Shown here one piece after another: positions 51,628 to 63,814 of a stretch of 64,000 nt of DNA. The notes under the pieces are model-generated. The model did not search any database and had not been told where the DNA came from. It saw only the letters and a list, made by a program, of their open reading frames with translations. The stretch lies in NCBI RefSeq assembly GCF_020991085.1, contig NZ_CP087719.1, forward strand, positions 496,001 through 560,000, written 5' to 3'. Source of the DNA: Roseomonas sp. OT10. Its GTDB lineage: Bacteria; Pseudomonadota; Alphaproteobacteria; Acetobacterales; Acetobacteraceae. The position numbers and the translations under genes are program-made. Every line of letters begins with the position of its first letter. Positions within the stretch are counted from its first letter, which is position 1.

Positions 51628-53196
51628 CTATACCTCCCCGCGCGCCATGCGGTCGCGCAGGTGCTCCGCCTGGCGGATCGCCAGCGCGACGATGGTCAGG
51701 GTCGGGTTGCAGGCGGCGCCGGTGGTGAACTGGCTGCCGTCGGAGACGTAGAGGTTCGGCAGGTCGTGCGCCTTGCCGTTGCGGTCCACCACCCCGTCGC
51801 GCGCGTTCGCGCTCATCCGGTTGGTGCCGAGGTTGTGGGTGGAGGGGTAGGCGGTGGTGTGCATCACCCGGGTCGCCCCCACCGCGTCGTAGACGGCGCT
51901 GCCCTGGCGATAGCCGTGCTCGCGCATGGCGATGTCGTTGGCATGGTCGTCGAAATGGACGCTGGCCACCGGCATGCCGTTCCTGTCCTTGGCCTGGGGG
52001 TCGAGGGTGATGCGGTTCGTCGCCTGCGGCATGTCCTCGCCCACGATCCACATCCCCGCCATGTGGTCGTAGCTGTCGAGCGCGGAGGTGAAGCTGCGGC
52101 CCCAGGCCCCGGGATCGAGGAAGGCGGCCATGAAGGGCAGGCCGAGGGAGAGCGTCTCCATCTCGTAGCCGCCGACGAAGCCGCGCGAGGGGTCGAACTT
52201 CGCCTCGTCGCGGATGATGCCGGCCATGGTGGTGCCGCGGTACATGTGCACCGGCTTCTCGAAGATGCCGTAGACGCTCGCGGTCAGGTGCCGCATGTAG
52301 TTGCGCCCGACCTGGCCGGAGGAGTTGGCCAGCCCGTCCGGGAACATGGACGAGGCGCTGTTGAGCAGCAGGCGCGGGCTTTCCAGGGAATTGCCCGCCA
52401 CGCAGACCACGCGCGCCTTCTGCAGGTGGCGGTTGCCCTGGCTGTCGGCATAGACCACGCCCGTCGCCTTGCCGCGCGCGTCGTGCTCGATGCGCAGCGC
52501 CATGGCGTCCTGGCGGACCTCCAGGTTGCCCGTGCGCTCGCCGGCCGGGATCTCCGTGTAGAGGGTGGACCACTTGGCGCCGGACTTGCAGCCCTGGAAG
52601 CAGAAGCCGATCTGCTGGCAGGAGCCGCGCCCGGCCCGGGGCTGGCTGTTGATCGCCATGTTCCCCGTGTGGAACTCCTGATAGCCGAGCTTGCGCGCCC
52701 CGGCCGCCAGCACCTTGTAGTTGTTGTTGCCGGGCAGGCGCGGGATGCCGTGCGTGCCGGTGACGCCCATCTTGTCCTCGGCGCGCTCGTAGAAGGGCTC
52801 CATCTCCGCCAGCGTGATCGGCCAGTCGGCCATCTGCGCCCCGGGGATGTCGCCGTAGGTGGTGCGCCCCTTGAACTCGTGCTCGTGGAAGCGCAGCGAC
52901 GCGCCCGCCCAGTGGGTGGTGGTGCCGCCCACCGCCTTGACGATCCAGGCCGGCAGGTTGGGGAAGTCGCGCGACACCCGCCAGGCGCCGGAGGTGGTGC
53001 GCATGTCCGTCCAGGCGAGCTGGGCGAAGCTCTCCCATTCGTTGTTGATGAAGTCCTGGATCTCGTAGCGGCCTCCCGCCTCCAGGATCACCACCTTGAC
53101 GCCCTTCTGCGCCAGCTCGTTGCCGAGCGTGCCGCCGCCGGCGCCGGAGCCGATGATGACGACCAGGCTGTCGTCGTTCAGGTCGAACTGGGCCAT
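51628..53196 (-). CDS. GMC-family oxidoreductase (dehydrogenase large subunit)
   Basis: 522 residues. FAD site VVIIGSGAGGGTLGNELAQK; GMC signature region GTTTHWAGASLRFHEHEF; C-terminal catalytic His in STHNLGTNRMSANARDG and the second residue (Asn/His) in GAACNPTLTIVALAIRQAEH. It has a QIGFCFQGCKSGAKWST Cys segment as in membrane-bound sugar/gluconate dehydrogenases. It follows the subunit 3 gene (16 bp), so the two form a periplasmic dehydrogenase that passes electrons to a cytochrome. Sugar or polyol substrate is not predictable. It lacks its own signal; export likely depends on the Tat partner. Confidence 0.9.
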   Translation of the reverse strand: MAQFDLNDDSLVVIIGSGAGGGTLGNELAQKGVKVVILEAGGRYEIQDFINNEWESFAQLAWTDMRTTSGAWRVSRDFPNLPAWIVKAVGGTTTHWAGASLRFHEHEFKGRTTYGDIPGAQMADWPITLAEMEPFYERAEDKMGVTGTHGIPRLPGNNNYKVLAAGARKLGYQEFHTGNMAINSQPRAGRGSCQQIGFCFQGCKSGAKWSTLYTEIPAGERTGNLEVRQDAMALRIEHDARGKATGVVYADSQGNRHLQKARVVCVAGNSLESPRLLLNSASSMFPDGLANSSGQVGRNYMRHLTASVYGIFEKPVHMYRGTTMAGIIRDEAKFDPSRGFVGGYEMETLSLGLPFMAAFLDPGAWGRSFTSALDSYDHMAGMWIVGEDMPQATNRITLDPQAKDRNGMPVASVHFDDHANDIAMREHGYRQGSAVYDAVGATRVMHTTAYPSTHNLGTNRMSANARDGVVDRNGKAHDLPNLYVSDGSQFTTGAACNPTLTIVALAIRQAEHLRDRMARGEV

Positions 53197-53212
53197 GTTC
53201 CGTCCTCCCCGC

Positions 53213-53761
53213 TCAGCTCGCCGGCAGCCAGTCGATGTCGTCGAAGCCGCGATGGAGGTAGCCGCCGTACTCGGCGCTGGACCCCTCGTAGCCGAATTTC
53301 GGCCACAGCTCCTCCTGGTTGTAGAGCGAGACGACCAGGTCTCCGCGCAGCTTCCGGAAGAAGGGCGTGTCGCTGATCTCGTTCAGCAGCGGCAGGCGGT
53401 CGCGCTCCCAGTTCAGCGAGAGGTAGTCGTTGCCGCCGTACTTCGCCTTCGCGGCCGCATCGAGCCGCGCGAGCCCGTCCTGGAACAGGGTGCGCAGGTC
53501 GGCATCCTGGCCCGCCTTGGCGTCGTAGGGCCAGACGGCCGCGACGTAGAAGCGGTCCGGCACGCGGTCGTGCGGGAAGATGTCGCGGGCGAGCTTGGCC
53601 AGCATCACCATGCTGCGGGACGGCAGGTTCACCGCCTCCGCCGCCCAGGCCGCATCCGCCTCCAGCAGGGCGCCGGTCAGCGCCGCCGCCGGCAGCCCGA
53701 GTGCCGCGCCGCGCAGGAATCCCCGTCGCGACGCGCGCAGGCGCTTGTCCACCACCCTCAT
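53213..53761 (-). CDS. Gluconate 2-dehydrogenase subunit 3-family protein (Tat signal)
   Basis: 182 residues from ATG 53761, chosen for the GAGGAG site 8-9 nt upstream; an ATG at 53782 has none. RRGFLRGAALGLPAAALTGA is a twin-arginine signal. The mature part, with MVMLAKLARDIFPHDRVPDRFY and RDRLPLLNEISDTPFFRKLR, matches the subunit 3 family of membrane-bound gluconate/sorbitol dehydrogenases. It probably drags the GMC subunit through Tat as a complex. It lies directly upstream of the GMC gene. Confidence 0.88.
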   Translation of the reverse strand: MRVVDKRLRASRRGFLRGAALGLPAAALTGALLEADAAWAAEAVNLPSRSMVMLAKLARDIFPHDRVPDRFYVAAVWPYDAKAGQDADLRTLFQDGLARLDAAAKAKYGGNDYLSLNWERDRLPLLNEISDTPFFRKLRGDLVVSLYNQEELWPKFGYEGSSAEYGGYLHRGFDDIDWLPAS

Positions 53762-53819
53762 CGAACGCTCCTCCTCACCCATCGGAGCCCCTTTGTTCAG
53801 GGGTCCCCGCGAACCCCGT

Positions 53820-54215
53820 TCAGCGGTAGCGGCCGTGGCGCTGCAGGAGCTCGATCCGGTAGCCGTCCGGGTCCTGCACGAAGAAGAACCGCGCCATCAG
53901 CGCGCCGTCCCGCATGAATTCCTTGATCGGCAGCGGCGAGAGCCCTTCCCGCTCGAAGCGGGCATGCTCCGCGTCCAGATCCGCCACCGCGACCGCCAGG
54001 TGGCCGTAGCCGTCGCCGAGCGCGTAGGGCTCCGTGCGGCCGTGGTTGATCGTCAGCTCCACCTCGAAATCCGCCTCGCCGTTGCGCAGGTAGACCAGGG
54101 TGAAGCCGTCGAAGGGGAAGCGGTCCGCGACCTCCAGCCCGAAGGCGCGGCGGTAGAAATCGACCGAGCGTGCCTCGTCGAGCACGCGGACCATGCTGTG
54201 GATCGCCTTGGCCAT
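53820..54215 (-). CDS. gloA: Glyoxalase I-like VOC protein
   Basis: 131 residues from ATG 54215, overlapping the cytochrome c stop (TGATG). The beta-alpha-beta-beta-beta metal fold shows MVRVLDEARSVDFYRRAFGL (His-less first ligand position; Gln/His not evident), VYLRNGEADFEVELTINHGR, GYGHLAVAVADLDAEH (metal His) and FFVQDPDGYRIELLQ (metal Glu). This layout matches lactoylglutathione lyases. It probably detoxifies methylglyoxal. A role for sugar-derived aldehydes made by the neighbouring dehydrogenase is inference. Confidence 0.8.
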   Translation of the reverse strand: MAKAIHSMVRVLDEARSVDFYRRAFGLEVADRFPFDGFTLVYLRNGEADFEVELTINHGRTEPYALGDGYGHLAVAVADLDAEHARFEREGLSPLPIKEFMRDGALMARFFFVQDPDGYRIELLQRHGRYR

Positions 54216-54628
54216 CAGTTCGCCCCGTCCTTGAGCCATTGGATGATGGCGCCGCGCATGGCGGCGCTGGGCTGGCGGTAGGGCATGACGGAGCCGGGGA
54301 CGAGCCCGGCGCTGTCGGCCAGCCAGCGGTCGAGGGTCTGCTCGTCCCAGACGAGGCTCGCGCCGGCGAGGGCCGCGGAGTAGCGGAAGCCCTCCAGCTT
54401 CCCGGCGGGGCGGCCGAAGACGCCGTTCAGGTTCGGCCCCTGCCGGTTCGGCTCGCCCGGCTTGACGGTGTGGCAGACGGCGCATTGCCGGCGGAACAGG
54501 GTCGCGCCGTCGGTCGGGGCGGCGGCGGGCGGCACCTGCGCCCGGGCGGGCCGCACGGCGGCCGGAGGGGCGGCCAGGGCGACAGCCAGGCTAGCCAGCA
54601 GCGGGAGGAGAGGGGGCGGGGATCTCAT
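54215..54628 (-). CDS. Monohaem class I cytochrome c, exported
   Basis: 137 residues with a signal peptide (LLPLLASLAVALAAPPAAVRPARA). One haem site: FRRQCAVCHTV; axial Met in GLVPGSVMPYRQ. The GxxGPNLxGVFGRPAG block (QGPNLNGVFGRPAGKLEGF) is that of mitochondrial-type cytochrome c. It is a periplasmic electron carrier and could accept electrons from the GMC dehydrogenase encoded 0.6-1 kb downstream, perhaps in place of the usual triheme subunit. Confidence 0.9.
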   Translation of the reverse strand: MRSPPPLLPLLASLAVALAAPPAAVRPARAQVPPAAAPTDGATLFRRQCAVCHTVKPGEPNRQGPNLNGVFGRPAGKLEGFRYSAALAGASLVWDEQTLDRWLADSAGLVPGSVMPYRQPSAAMRGAIIQWLKDGAN

Positions 54629-54670
54629 CGGCCGCCCACGGTACGGAGGTACCGGGGCGGGCGGGTAGTA

Positions 54671-54970
54671 TCAGGCTATAGCATGGGCCCGGATCGCGGC
54701 ACCCTCGGTCCGGCCCTGCCGCAGCCAGAGCAGGCAGGTCACCCGCAGCAGGGAGGCGAAGTTGCCGACCTCGCCGCGCCGCTCCAGCACCTCGTCATAG
54801 AGGGTGGAGGCGAAGCGGGCGACGGTGCTGCCCTCGGCCGCCGCGATGTCCTCCAGGATGTCCCAGAAGGCGGCCTCCAGCCGGATGCTGGTGCAGTGGC
54901 CGTTGAGGCGGACGGCCCGGGTCTCGCAGGCATAGGTGTCGGGCGCCTGGGAGGCGTAGAGCTTGCACAT
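54671..54970 (-). CDS. Ribbon-helix-helix (RHH_4) protein
   Basis: 99 residues from ATG 54970 (MCKLYASQAPDTYACETRAV). A longer in-frame start at 55021 adds 17 residues (MRPAKGPKR...). The core VRLNGHCTSIRLEAAFWDIL and IAAAEGSTVARFASTLYDEV is typical of the RHH_4 family: a short beta strand, TSIRLE, then two helices, with a M-C-x-L/F start. Such proteins bind DNA as dimers; some are annotated as sulfotransferase-linked for historic reasons. Target unknown. Confidence 0.75.
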   Translation of the reverse strand: MCKLYASQAPDTYACETRAVRLNGHCTSIRLEAAFWDILEDIAAAEGSTVARFASTLYDEVLERRGEVGNFASLLRVTCLLWLRQGRTEGAAIRAHAIA

Positions 54971-55069
54971 GGACGGTCGCTCCGAGGGCACGGGCCGCTT
55001 CGGGCCCTTGGCAGGACGCATGTGGCCCGCCCCCGGCCGGGTGCAACCGGGGGCGGGGCCTTCGGGACG

Positions 55070-57199
<2,130 letters not shown>

Positions 57200-57346
57200 A
57201 CGCTGGACTCCCCCTCCGCGCGGGCCATTGGTGGCCCGTCATCGTGCGGGAAGGGTGGCAGGGCGACGCGGGCGCTGTAAATGGAGCCCGTGACGTTCCC
57301 GGACCGTTCGGCGGCGGGTTTTTCCGGCGGGGGAGGGGCAGGCGGA

Positions 57347-57368
57347 GGACCCGCCGGGCGGCGGGTCC
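57347..57368 (-). terminator. Hairpin after ppa
   Basis: GGACCCGCC (57347-57355) and GGCGGGTCC (57360-57368) form a perfect 9-bp stem with a GGGC loop, 10 bp after the ppa stop on the minus strand. The gap 57200-57377 otherwise shows no gene; TTTTT at 57319-57323 suits the opposite reading less well. Confidence 0.55.
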
Positions 57369-57377
57369 CCGAACAGG

Positions 57378-57923
57378 TCAGGCGGCGGCGACGGCCGTCT
57401 TCTTGGCGGCGACGGCGATGTCGTTGACGATGATCGCGGCCGCCTCCTCCGGCCCGCCCCAGCCGGTGACCTTCACCCACTTGCCGGGCTCCAGGTCCTT
57501 ATAGGTGGAGAAGAAGTGCTCGATCGCCTTGCGGGTGATCACCGGCAGGTCGTCGCAGGACTTGTATTCGGCGTAGAAGGGATGGACCTTCTCGTGCGGG
57601 ACGCAGACCAGCTTGGAATCCTCGCCCGCCTCGTCCTCCATCTTCAGCACGCCGATCGGGCGGCAGCGGATCACGCAGCCCGGCACCACCGGCGCCGGCG
57701 TCAGCACCAGCGCGTCCGTCGGGTCGCCATCGGCCGCCAGCGTGCCGGGGATGAAGCCATAGGCCGCCGGATAGGCCATGGCGACGAAAAGGAAGCGGTC
57801 CACCACCACGGCGCCGCTGTCCTTGTCCAGCTCGTACTTCACCTGGCTCCCCTGGGGGATCTCGATGACCACGTTGATGTCGTGGGGCGGCGCCTTGCCG
57901 GTGGGGATCAGGGTGGGGGTCAT
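57378..57923 (-). CDS. ppa: Soluble inorganic pyrophosphatase (family I)
   Basis: 181 residues from ATG 57923. [20 protein letters not shown] opens the fold; metal and substrate motifs are [40 protein letters not shown] (Asp triplet) and [16 protein letters not shown]. It hydrolyses cytosolic PPi to drive biosynthesis. It is on the same strand as hppA and transcribed before it, with a hairpin between. The upstream gap to the divergent MetX-like gene is 286 bp, with AT-rich AATATAAAGGA near 57956 that may hold the promoter. Confidence 0.95.
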   Translation of the reverse strand: MTPTLIPTGKAPPHDINVVIEIPQGSQVKYELDKDSGAVVVDRFLFVAMAYPAAYGFIPGTLAADGDPTDALVLTPAPVVPGCVIRCRPIGVLKMEDEAGEDSKLVCVPHEKVHPFYAEYKSCDDLPVITRKAIEHFFSTYKDLEPGKWVKVTGWGGPEEAAAIIVNDIAVAAKKTAVAAA

Positions 57924-58209
57924 GCGTTCCTGCCCGAAAGGGTGCTGCACCGCAGCAATATAAAGGATGTAGCAGAGAACGGGGCTTTCGGGCAACGCAA
58001 GCCCCGTCGGCTCACCCCGGCCGATCAACTTATGCGTGTATCGCCGCAACCGGTCGCCCCGGCGTTGCCCCCGGATGGCCACGGCATCGCCCCGGCGCCG
58101 CCCATCGGCCCACCCAGCCTGCCGGTTCCGCGGCATTGCCAGCCACAGGGCGCGGCGGCAGCATCCGGGCGCGGCCGGGCAACGACCCCCGCAGAGGACC
58201 TCGAAACGC

Positions 58210-59427
58210 ATGACACAGCGCCGCCAGCTTCCCGGCCTGCTCCTCGCCCTGGCGGGCGGGGTGCCCATCCTCGGTGCCGGGCCAGCCGGCGCGCAGGGGA
58301 GCGGGCCCGCGCCGGCGGCGCCGCTGGTCGTGGAGAAGCGGACCTTCGAGGCGGGCGAGTACCGCAGCCGCGGCGGCGGCGTGATCGCCAACATGCGGGT
58401 GGGCTACGAAACCGCCGGAGCCCTCAACGCGGCCGGCGACAATGCCGTGCTGATCTCGCATTTCTTCAGCGGCAACGGCCATGCCTTCGGCCAGTACGAG
58501 GCTGGCGGCGCCCCCGGCTGGTGGGATGCGGTGGTGGGGCCGGGCAAGCCGATCGACACGAACCGCTTCTTCGTCGTGGCCAACGACACGCCGGTGAACC
58601 TCAACGCCCGTGACCCGCGCACCGTCACCACCGGCCCGGCCAGCGTGAACCCCGCCACCGGCCGGCCCTGGGCGCTCGAATTCCCCGTCCTGTCCATGCG
58701 CGACTTCGTCGAGGTGCAGAAGCGCCTGCTCGACAGCCTGGGCGTGAAGCGGCTGGCCCTGGTCGCCGGGCCCTCCATGGGCGCGCTGCAATCCATCGAA
58801 TGGGCGGCCGCCTATCCCGAGATGGTGGAGCGGGTGATGCCCGCCGTCGCCACCGGCAGTTTCGACGCCTTCCTCCAGGCCTGGATGGAGGTCTGGGAGG
58901 CGCCGATCCGCCTCGACCCCAACTGGCGCAACGGCGACTACTACGCCCAGGGGCGGGAGCCGCCGCTGCGCGGTCTGGCCGAGGCACTGAAGATCGTCAC
59001 CCTCCAGGCCCGCGACCGCGGCAGCCTCGCCCAGTTCGACCGCGCCGTCCCGGCCGGGCAGGACCCGGCGAAGCGCATCGGCGACAGCTTCGCGGTGGAG
59101 AAGTTCCTGGACGAGGCCGCCATGGCCCGCGCCAAGACCTCCGACGCCAATGCCTTCCTCTACCTCACCCGGGCGAACCAGCTCTTCTTGAACGAGTACC
59201 CGGGCACGGAGGCGGCGCTGTCGCGCAGCCAGGCGCGCTGGCTCGTCCTGCCCAGCGTCGGCGACCGGGTCTTCCCGCTGGAGTACAACGTGGAGCTGAC
59301 GGAGACGCTGAAGAAGCTGGGCCGCCCGGTGCGGATGGTGGAGCTGCGCGGCACGCTCGGCCATCTGGAAGGGGTGGCCAACGTCATGCAGGCCGAGGCG
59401 GCGATCCGCGACTTCCTCGGCACCTGA
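58210..59427 (+). CDS. Exported homoserine O-acetyltransferase-like alpha/beta hydrolase
   Basis: 405 residues from ATG 58210; Sec signal ([21 protein letters not shown]). MetX-like features: [32 protein letters not shown], nucleophile Ser in [20 protein letters not shown], Asp in [14 protein letters not shown] and His in [11 protein letters not shown]. The last two are the acid and base of the MetX triad. Cytoplasmic MetX has no signal peptide; an exported relative is more likely a hydrolase or acyltransferase for another substrate. The tRNA gene follows after 27 bp. Confidence 0.85.
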   Translation: MTQRRQLPGLLLALAGGVPILGAGPAGAQGSGPAPAAPLVVEKRTFEAGEYRSRGGGVIANMRVGYETAGALNAAGDNAVLISHFFSGNGHAFGQYEAGGAPGWWDAVVGPGKPIDTNRFFVVANDTPVNLNARDPRTVTTGPASVNPATGRPWALEFPVLSMRDFVEVQKRLLDSLGVKRLALVAGPSMGALQSIEWAAAYPEMVERVMPAVATGSFDAFLQAWMEVWEAPIRLDPNWRNGDYYAQGREPPLRGLAEALKIVTLQARDRGSLAQFDRAVPAGQDPAKRIGDSFAVEKFLDEAAMARAKTSDANAFLYLTRANQLFLNEYPGTEAALSRSQARWLVLPSVGDRVFPLEYNVELTETLKKLGRPVRMVELRGTLGHLEGVANVMQAEAAIRDFLGT

Positions 59428-59454
59428 GGCCGCGCTACACGGCAGGACAGGGTG

Positions 59455-59527
59455 GGGCCGGTAGCTCAACGGTTAGAGCTGGCCGCTCATAACGGCTTGG
59501 TTGCGGGTTCGATTCCTGCCCGGCCCA
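59455..59527 (+). tRNA. tRNA with CAU anticodon (Ile2 or elongator Met)
   Basis: 73 nt fold as a cloverleaf: acceptor GGGCCGG pairs with CCGGCCC (59520-59526), D stem GCTC/GAGC, anticodon loop CTCATAA (anticodon CAT in DNA), T arm GCGGG/CCTGC with TTCGATT loop, discriminator A at 59527. CCA is not encoded (TCC follows). No initiator features (first pair is G-C and no GGG/CCC anticodon stem). The loop-proximal TTGGTTGC stretch resembles E. coli ileX, so tRNA-Ile2 with lysidine is favoured, but Met cannot be excluded. Confidence 0.85.
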
Positions 59528-59597
59528 TCCCGCCGCCCGCTCCTCTCCCTGTCCGCCCGGCTGGTCGCCTGGCCGGTGAGGCGGGTCCCGTTGCCCG

Positions 59598-59787
59598 TTG
59601 GGGGCCTGGCCTCCCCCGGTCCCTCCTCCACCGGGGGTGAGCCGGCCCCCGGACCCCGGCGGGAGTCCGGTTCCGGCGACCGACCCTGCCGGGGTTCGTC
59701 CCGCGGCAGCGCCCACGGGCTCCAGGCGCTCTGCTCCTGGCGGATGGGGGGGTATCGCGCGGGGACAGGTGGAGCCTTCCCCCCGGG
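59598..59787 (+). repeat. Dispersed intergenic repeat, copy D (shortened)
   Basis: About 190 bp sharing CCCCCGGACCCCGGCG, TCCCGCGGCAGC and GGAGCCTTCCCCCCGG with copies A-C, with the closest matches to C. The central hairpin block is missing, so it looks like an internally deleted copy. It lies in the 432-bp gap between the tRNA gene and ettA. 59788-59959 shows no other gene. Confidence 0.7.
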
Positions 59788-59959
59788 CCACGGCACGCCG
59801 GCAGGGGGCAGCGCGGCGCCCGATGGAAACCGTCCGGCCCCGGGGCCATATGCGGTGCATAATCCCTCCCCATCCCCCGGCGGCATGGCCATCCTTGGCG
59901 CGGCCGGACCGCGCCGTTACAACCCCCGCCACGCCCCCGCTTCGCTGAAGAGATTGCCC

Positions 59960-61639
<1,680 letters not shown>

Positions 61640-61646
61640 GCGCTGG

Positions 61647-62192
61647 ATGGTCGGGCAGGGGAACCTCGTCTCGGCGCCGCGCGGCATCACCACCGCGCGG
61701 CTCTCCTTGCGCCCGCCTGGCCCGGAGCACCTGGACGACATCGTCCGGCTCAAGGCCGATCCGCGGGTGTTCGAGGTGATGCTGCACGGCGTCCGCACGC
61801 CGGAGCGGTCACGGGAGGAGCTGGAGGACGACCTCGAATTCTGGCTCGTGCGCGGCTACGGCACCTGGAGCGTCTTCGAGCGGGAGACGGGCGACTTCCT
61901 CGGCATCGCGGGCCTGATGGAACGGCCCGACGGGCGCGGCGTGGCGCTGCGCTACGCCCTCTGGCCGGAATGCCGCGGCAAGGGCTATGCCCGGGAGGCG
62001 GCGCGGGCGGCGCTGGAATTCGGCCATGCCGCCGGGCTGGCGCGGATCATCGCCGTCGCGCGGGAGACCAATGCGGCCTCCCGCGGGGTGCTGGAGGATC
62101 TGGGCCTGCGGCACTGCGACACCTTCCTGAACAAGGGGCATCGCATGCTGGTCTATGAGAGCCTGCGCCCGGCGGAGGGCGCCGGCCCGTAG
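61647..62192 (+). CDS. RimJ/RimL-like GNAT acetyltransferase
   Basis: 181 residues from ATG 61647, 7 bp after ettA. TARLSLRPPGPEHLDDIVRL opens the RimJ/L-type fold; YALWPECRGKGYAREAARAA is the acetyl-CoA loop and ETNAASRGVLEDLGLRHCDT the conserved substrate/CoA strand. Family members acetylate ribosomal protein N-termini or small molecules. Close spacing suggests co-transcription with ettA. It ends near the convergent mlaC. Confidence 0.85.
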   Translation: MVGQGNLVSAPRGITTARLSLRPPGPEHLDDIVRLKADPRVFEVMLHGVRTPERSREELEDDLEFWLVRGYGTWSVFERETGDFLGIAGLMERPDGRGVALRYALWPECRGKGYAREAARAALEFGHAAGLARIIAVARETNAASRGVLEDLGLRHCDTFLNKGHRMLVYESLRPAEGAGP

Positions 62193-62214
62193 GGGCGGGC
62201 GCCCGCCCGGCGGG

Positions 62215-62235
62215 GAGGGGCGGCTACCGCCCCTC
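62215..62235. terminator. Hairpin overlapping the mlaC stop
   Basis: GAGGGGCGG (62215-62223) and CCGCCCCTC (62227-62235) form a perfect 9-bp stem with loop CTA, which is the mlaC stop codon read in reverse. It lies between two convergent genes. Confidence 0.55.
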
Positions 62236-62862
62236 GCGGGCCGCGAGCTGGGCGATCTGCCCGCGCATGGCGTCCAGCAGCGCCGAGACCTGCCCGCCGT
62301 TGCGGCTGATCACGGCCGAGTACTCGCTGCGCTGGGTCAGGCGGAGCGAGGTGCCCTCGGCATAGACATCCACCACCCGCGGCTGGCCGTTCACCTCGCC
62401 CACGCGCCAGTCCAGGCTGAAGGCGGGGCTGTTCGGCCGCTCCACCACGGTGTTGACCAGCGCGTCGTCCTCGGTGCGCTGCTGAGAGCGGCCCAGGGAG
62501 AAGCGCACGCCCTGGTACTCGCCGAAGCGGGCGGAGAGGTTGCGGATCAGGGTCTCCTCGAAGAGGCGCATGTACTCCTGCTGCTCGGCCGGGCTGGCCT
62601 GGCGCCACCAGCGGCCGAGCACGAAGCGCCCCACCCCCTCCACGTCCACGGCGCGGCGCAGCACGGCCGCGACCTGCTGGCGCCGCTGGGCCACCGCGGC
62701 CTGGCTGTTGATCGCCGCCACCAACTCCTGCCCGGTCGCCTGGATGAAGGCGGAGGCCCGGCTCAGATCCATCTGGGCCAGGGCTGGCCGCCCCAGGGCG
62801 AGCAGGGCGGGCGTGGCGAGGCTTGCGGCAAGCAGGTGGCGGCGGCTGGTTCGCATCATCAT
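62224..62862 (-). CDS. mlaC: MlaC-type phospholipid-binding periplasmic protein
   Basis: 212 residues from the first of three ATGs (62862). Twin-arginine-like signal SRRHLLAASLATPALLALGR, cleaved near ALAQ. The mature protein has the MlaC pattern: VLRRAVDVEGVGRFVLGRWW, ASPAEQQEYMRLFEETLIRN, and SLDWRVGEVNGQPRVVDVYA followed by RSEYSAVISRNGGQVSALLD. It carries phospholipid between outer- and inner-membrane Mla components. mlaA is immediately upstream (22 bp). Confidence 0.9.
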   Translation of the reverse strand: MMMRTSRRHLLAASLATPALLALGRPALAQMDLSRASAFIQATGQELVAAINSQAAVAQRRQQVAAVLRRAVDVEGVGRFVLGRWWRQASPAEQQEYMRLFEETLIRNLSARFGEYQGVRFSLGRSQQRTEDDALVNTVVERPNSPAFSLDWRVGEVNGQPRVVDVYAEGTSLRLTQRSEYSAVISRNGGQVSALLDAMRGQIAQLAAREGR

Positions 62863-62884
62863 CTCGGTTCCGTGTGCCCGGGCC

Positions 62885-63691
62885 TCAACGTTCCGGATAG
62901 ACCCCGGTTCCCACTCCCAGCCCGGTGCCGATCCCCGCGGGGTCGGACTGGCCGGTGCTCTGGATCGCCCGCTGGCGCTGCTGGCGGTAGGCGGAACGGA
63001 AGGTGGCATAGGGGTCCAGGCTGGTTTCGTTCACCGCATCGACCGCGTCGAGCAGGCTTTCGCGCGTGTCGAGCACCGTCAGCCCGGTGCGGCCGTAGCG
63101 GTAGACGTCCGTCCAGCTGCTGTCGCCCCAGTTGAGGTAGGTGAAGGGGTTGGCGGCGGTGTCCACGCCCTGTCCGAGCAGGTCGCGCGGGTTGGAGGGG
63201 CCCAGGATGGGGATGAACAGGAAGGGGCCTTCGCCGAGGCCGGCCTTGCCCAGGGTCTGGCCGAAATCGGAGTTGTGCGGCGGCAGGCCCAGATCGCTCG
63301 CCACGTCGAAGATCCCGCCGAGGCCGATGGTCGAGTTGAGCAGGAAGCGGCCCATGGTCGTGCCGAAGCGCTGCGTCTCCCCCTGCAGGGCGTCGTTCAG
63401 CGCGATCACCGGACTGCGCAGGTTGCCCAGGACGTTGCTCACGCCCCGCCGCACCGGTGGCGGCACGACCGCCCGGTAGGCCTGGGCGGCCGGGCGCAGC
63501 ACCACCTGGTCGATCCCCTGGTGGATGGCGAAGAGGACACGGTTGGTCGGCTCGGCCGGGTCGTTGGTCTGCTCGAACTCGGCGATCGCCTCCGGATCGT
63601 CGGCGGGTGGGCGGGTGGCGCAGGCGGAAACCCCGAGGACGAGCACCAGGGCCAGAAACCGCAAGGGACGCATCGCGCGGGGGTTCCTCAT
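62885..63691 (-). CDS. mlaA: MlaA (VacJ) outer-membrane lipoprotein
   Basis: 268 residues from ATG 63691, chosen for a GGAG 9 nt upstream; an ATG at 63709 has no such site. Lipoprotein signal RPLRFLALVLVLGVSAC. Family blocks: EQTNDPAEPTNRVLFAIHQG, VRRGVSNVLGNLRSPVIALN, RFLLNSTIGLGGIFDVASDL and LGKAGLGEGPFLFIPILGPS, NPRD with the amphipathic donut segment. It removes phospholipid from the outer leaflet with porins and hands it to MlaC. mlaDEF is not in the window. Confidence 0.93.
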   Translation of the reverse strand: MRNPRAMRPLRFLALVLVLGVSACATRPPADDPEAIAEFEQTNDPAEPTNRVLFAIHQGIDQVVLRPAAQAYRAVVPPPVRRGVSNVLGNLRSPVIALNDALQGETQRFGTTMGRFLLNSTIGLGGIFDVASDLGLPPHNSDFGQTLGKAGLGEGPFLFIPILGPSNPRDLLGQGVDTAANPFTYLNWGDSSWTDVYRYGRTGLTVLDTRESLLDAVDAVNETSLDPYATFRSAYRQQRQRAIQSTGQSDPAGIGTGLGVGTGVYPER

Positions 63692-63814
63692 CGTATCGAA
63701 CTCCAGCATAGCAGCCCGGCCGCCCTGGAGCGATGTGGCGCAGCACGACATAAGGTGACGGCGGGAGGTCCCGCCCCCATTCTGGACATACTGCCAAGAG
63801 GATCTTAGGGCGTC

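Noticed and set aside
57924-58209. SAM-type riboswitch upstream of the MetX-like gene
   Set aside because: I looked for the conserved pseudoknot sequence of SAM-II and found none; the gene product is exported and so not an obvious target.
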